A stretch of DNA of 5,707 bases from CAWHOW01 sp050013795 (GTDB lineage: Bacteria > Bacteroidota > Bacteroidia > Bacteroidales > CG2-30-32-10). The notes under the pieces were generated by a model. The model ran no database searches and had not been told where the DNA came from. It worked only from the letters and a program-made list of their open reading frames with translations. A program made the position numbers and the translations under genes. The stretch is taken from NCBI GenBank assembly GCA_050013795.1, contig JBEKEO010000203.1:1-5707 (forward strand), in the 5' to 3' direction. Below, one piece after another: positions 5,000 through 5,707 of the stretch (the stretch's first letter is position 1; every line of letters begins with the position of its first letter).

Positions 5000-5707
5000 C
5001 AACTACAGTTTCGTAAAAGGAATCTTCCTGTAAATGCCTGTTAGCCAATTCAAGAAGTTGTTTGGAGGTTATATTTTTAATAGACTGAATATATTTGTTG
5101 TAAAATTTATTAAAATCTAAATCATAGTCAATAATCCCAAGAAAACGGTCTGCAAGAGCAAAAGGTCCGTCTATGCTTCGCAAAAATGATCCTGTCATGT
5201 AATTCTTAACTAAGTTTAATTCTTCCGGAGGAACAAGTTCCTTTCTTAGTCTTCCTATTTCTTTATAAACTTCACGGATGGCTTGTTTCCTGACATCCGC
5301 ACCCACTTCAGAGGTAATATAGAAATATCCGGCATTCTTCATTGACATGATTCCCGAGCCAATACCATAAGTATAACCTTTATCCTCCCTGATGTTCTTT
5401 ATAAGCCTTGAACCAAAATATCCTCCCAGAATCATATTCAGAACAAGCATTCCAAAATAATCCGGATCTTTCTTGGTAAAAAGTATCTTTCCTATTCTTA
5501 TTCCTGATTGCAGGACATTTTTCTGTGGGAAGAATGTTATTTTGCTCTTGCTTCCTGATATTGAGGGAACCCTTTCCTTTTCTGCTTTGCCTGGCTGCAA
5601 TGGGACAGAGTTGCCAAAATAAGTATTGATTAGTCTGATTGAATTCTTATTAACCTTACCGGAAACAATAATTCTTAGCTTGCCGGCATGATAGTTCTTT
5701 TTATGAT
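4992..5707 (-). CDS. M16 family (insulinase/processing-peptidase-like) zinc protease, C-terminal part
   Basis: The frame is open to the right edge, giving 237 residues and the natural stop at 4992-4994. A TTG at 5598-5600 is not the start: the coding frame continues upstream for 35 more codons (GKLRIIVSGKVN...) and still resembles the family. Seen: LRIIVSGKVN, a strand typical of the end of an M16 repeat; the joining stretch rich in Lys/Glu/Pro; then a second M16-type domain with VLNMILGGYFGSRLIKNIRE (about residues 88-107), DKGYTYGIGSG (108-118), the substrate-binding Arg/Tyr pair of the family (R100, Y111), and a helical C-terminus (PPEELNLVKNYM, LLELANRHL). Known: M16 proteins clamp unfolded peptides between two homologous halves; in bacteria active and inactive partners are often adjacent. 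The zinc motif HxxEH is not in the visible part, so catalytic competence cannot be judged. Its position next to secreted-protein genes suggests a periplasmic peptidase, but this is inference. Confidence 0.88.
   Translation of the reverse strand, partial: HKKNYHAGKLRIIVSGKVNKNSIRLINTYFGNSVPLQPGKAEKERVPSISGSKSKITFFPQKNVLQSGIRIGKILFTKKDPDYFGMLVLNMILGGYFGSRLIKNIREDKGYTYGIGSGIMSMKNAGYFYITSEVGADVRKQAIREVYKEIGRLRKELVPPEELNLVKNYMTGSFLRSIDGPFALADRFLGIIDYDLDFNKFYNKYIQSIKNITSKQLLELANRHLQEDSFYETVVGK

Noticed and set aside
5598..5600. TTG as the start codon of the M16 protein
   Set aside because: The frame continues upstream to the window edge with family-like sequence (LRIIVSGKVN), so this TTG is an internal Leu codon.

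Overview
The window looks like chromosomal DNA from a member of the Bacteroidota (Bacteroidetes), most likely a free-living or environmental lineage; genus cannot be told from the sequence. The evidence is a C-terminal 'gliding motility-associated' (CHU_C, type B) sorting domain of the type IX secretion system on one protein, a second secreted protein with Bacteroidota-style Ig/PKD-like repeats, a PepSY-like periplasmic protein typical of the phylum, A/T-rich intergenic DNA, no Shine-Dalgarno motifs, and -7 boxes of the Bacteroidota form TAnnTTTG.

Layout. Positions 1-1272 (minus) hold the first 424 codons of a large secreted protein whose C-terminus lies outside the window. Positions 1273-1995 are a 723-bp divergent intergenic region with a good promoter for the leftward gene, a G/C hairpin, a degenerate 21-bp tandem repeat, a pair of TTAACAAA repeats and a promoter for the rightward gene. 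Positions 1996-2403 (plus) encode a 135-residue secreted PepSY-like protein. A 10-bp-stem hairpin at 2453-2479 separates it from the convergent gene at 2503-4629 (minus), a complete 708-residue type IX cargo made of six fibronectin-III-like modules plus the sorting domain. Positions 4630-4991 hold that gene's leader and a long-armed, long-looped inverted repeat that reads as a minus-strand terminator. Positions 4992-5707 (minus) hold the C-terminal 237 residues of an M16 (insulinase/processing peptidase-like) zinc-protease family protein that runs off the right edge.

How they fit together. All three complete or N-terminally visible proteins carry Sec signal peptides, so the window is mainly about the cell envelope and outside. 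The genes appear to be single transcription units rather than an operon: each has its own promoter-like or terminator-like signal. No type IX machinery, defence system, mobile-element gene, RNA gene or CRISPR array is visible. I do not see a clear new multi-gene system here. The least explained items are the 21-bp repeat, the unassigned ~290-residue N-terminal region of the first gene, and the long-loop inverted repeat.
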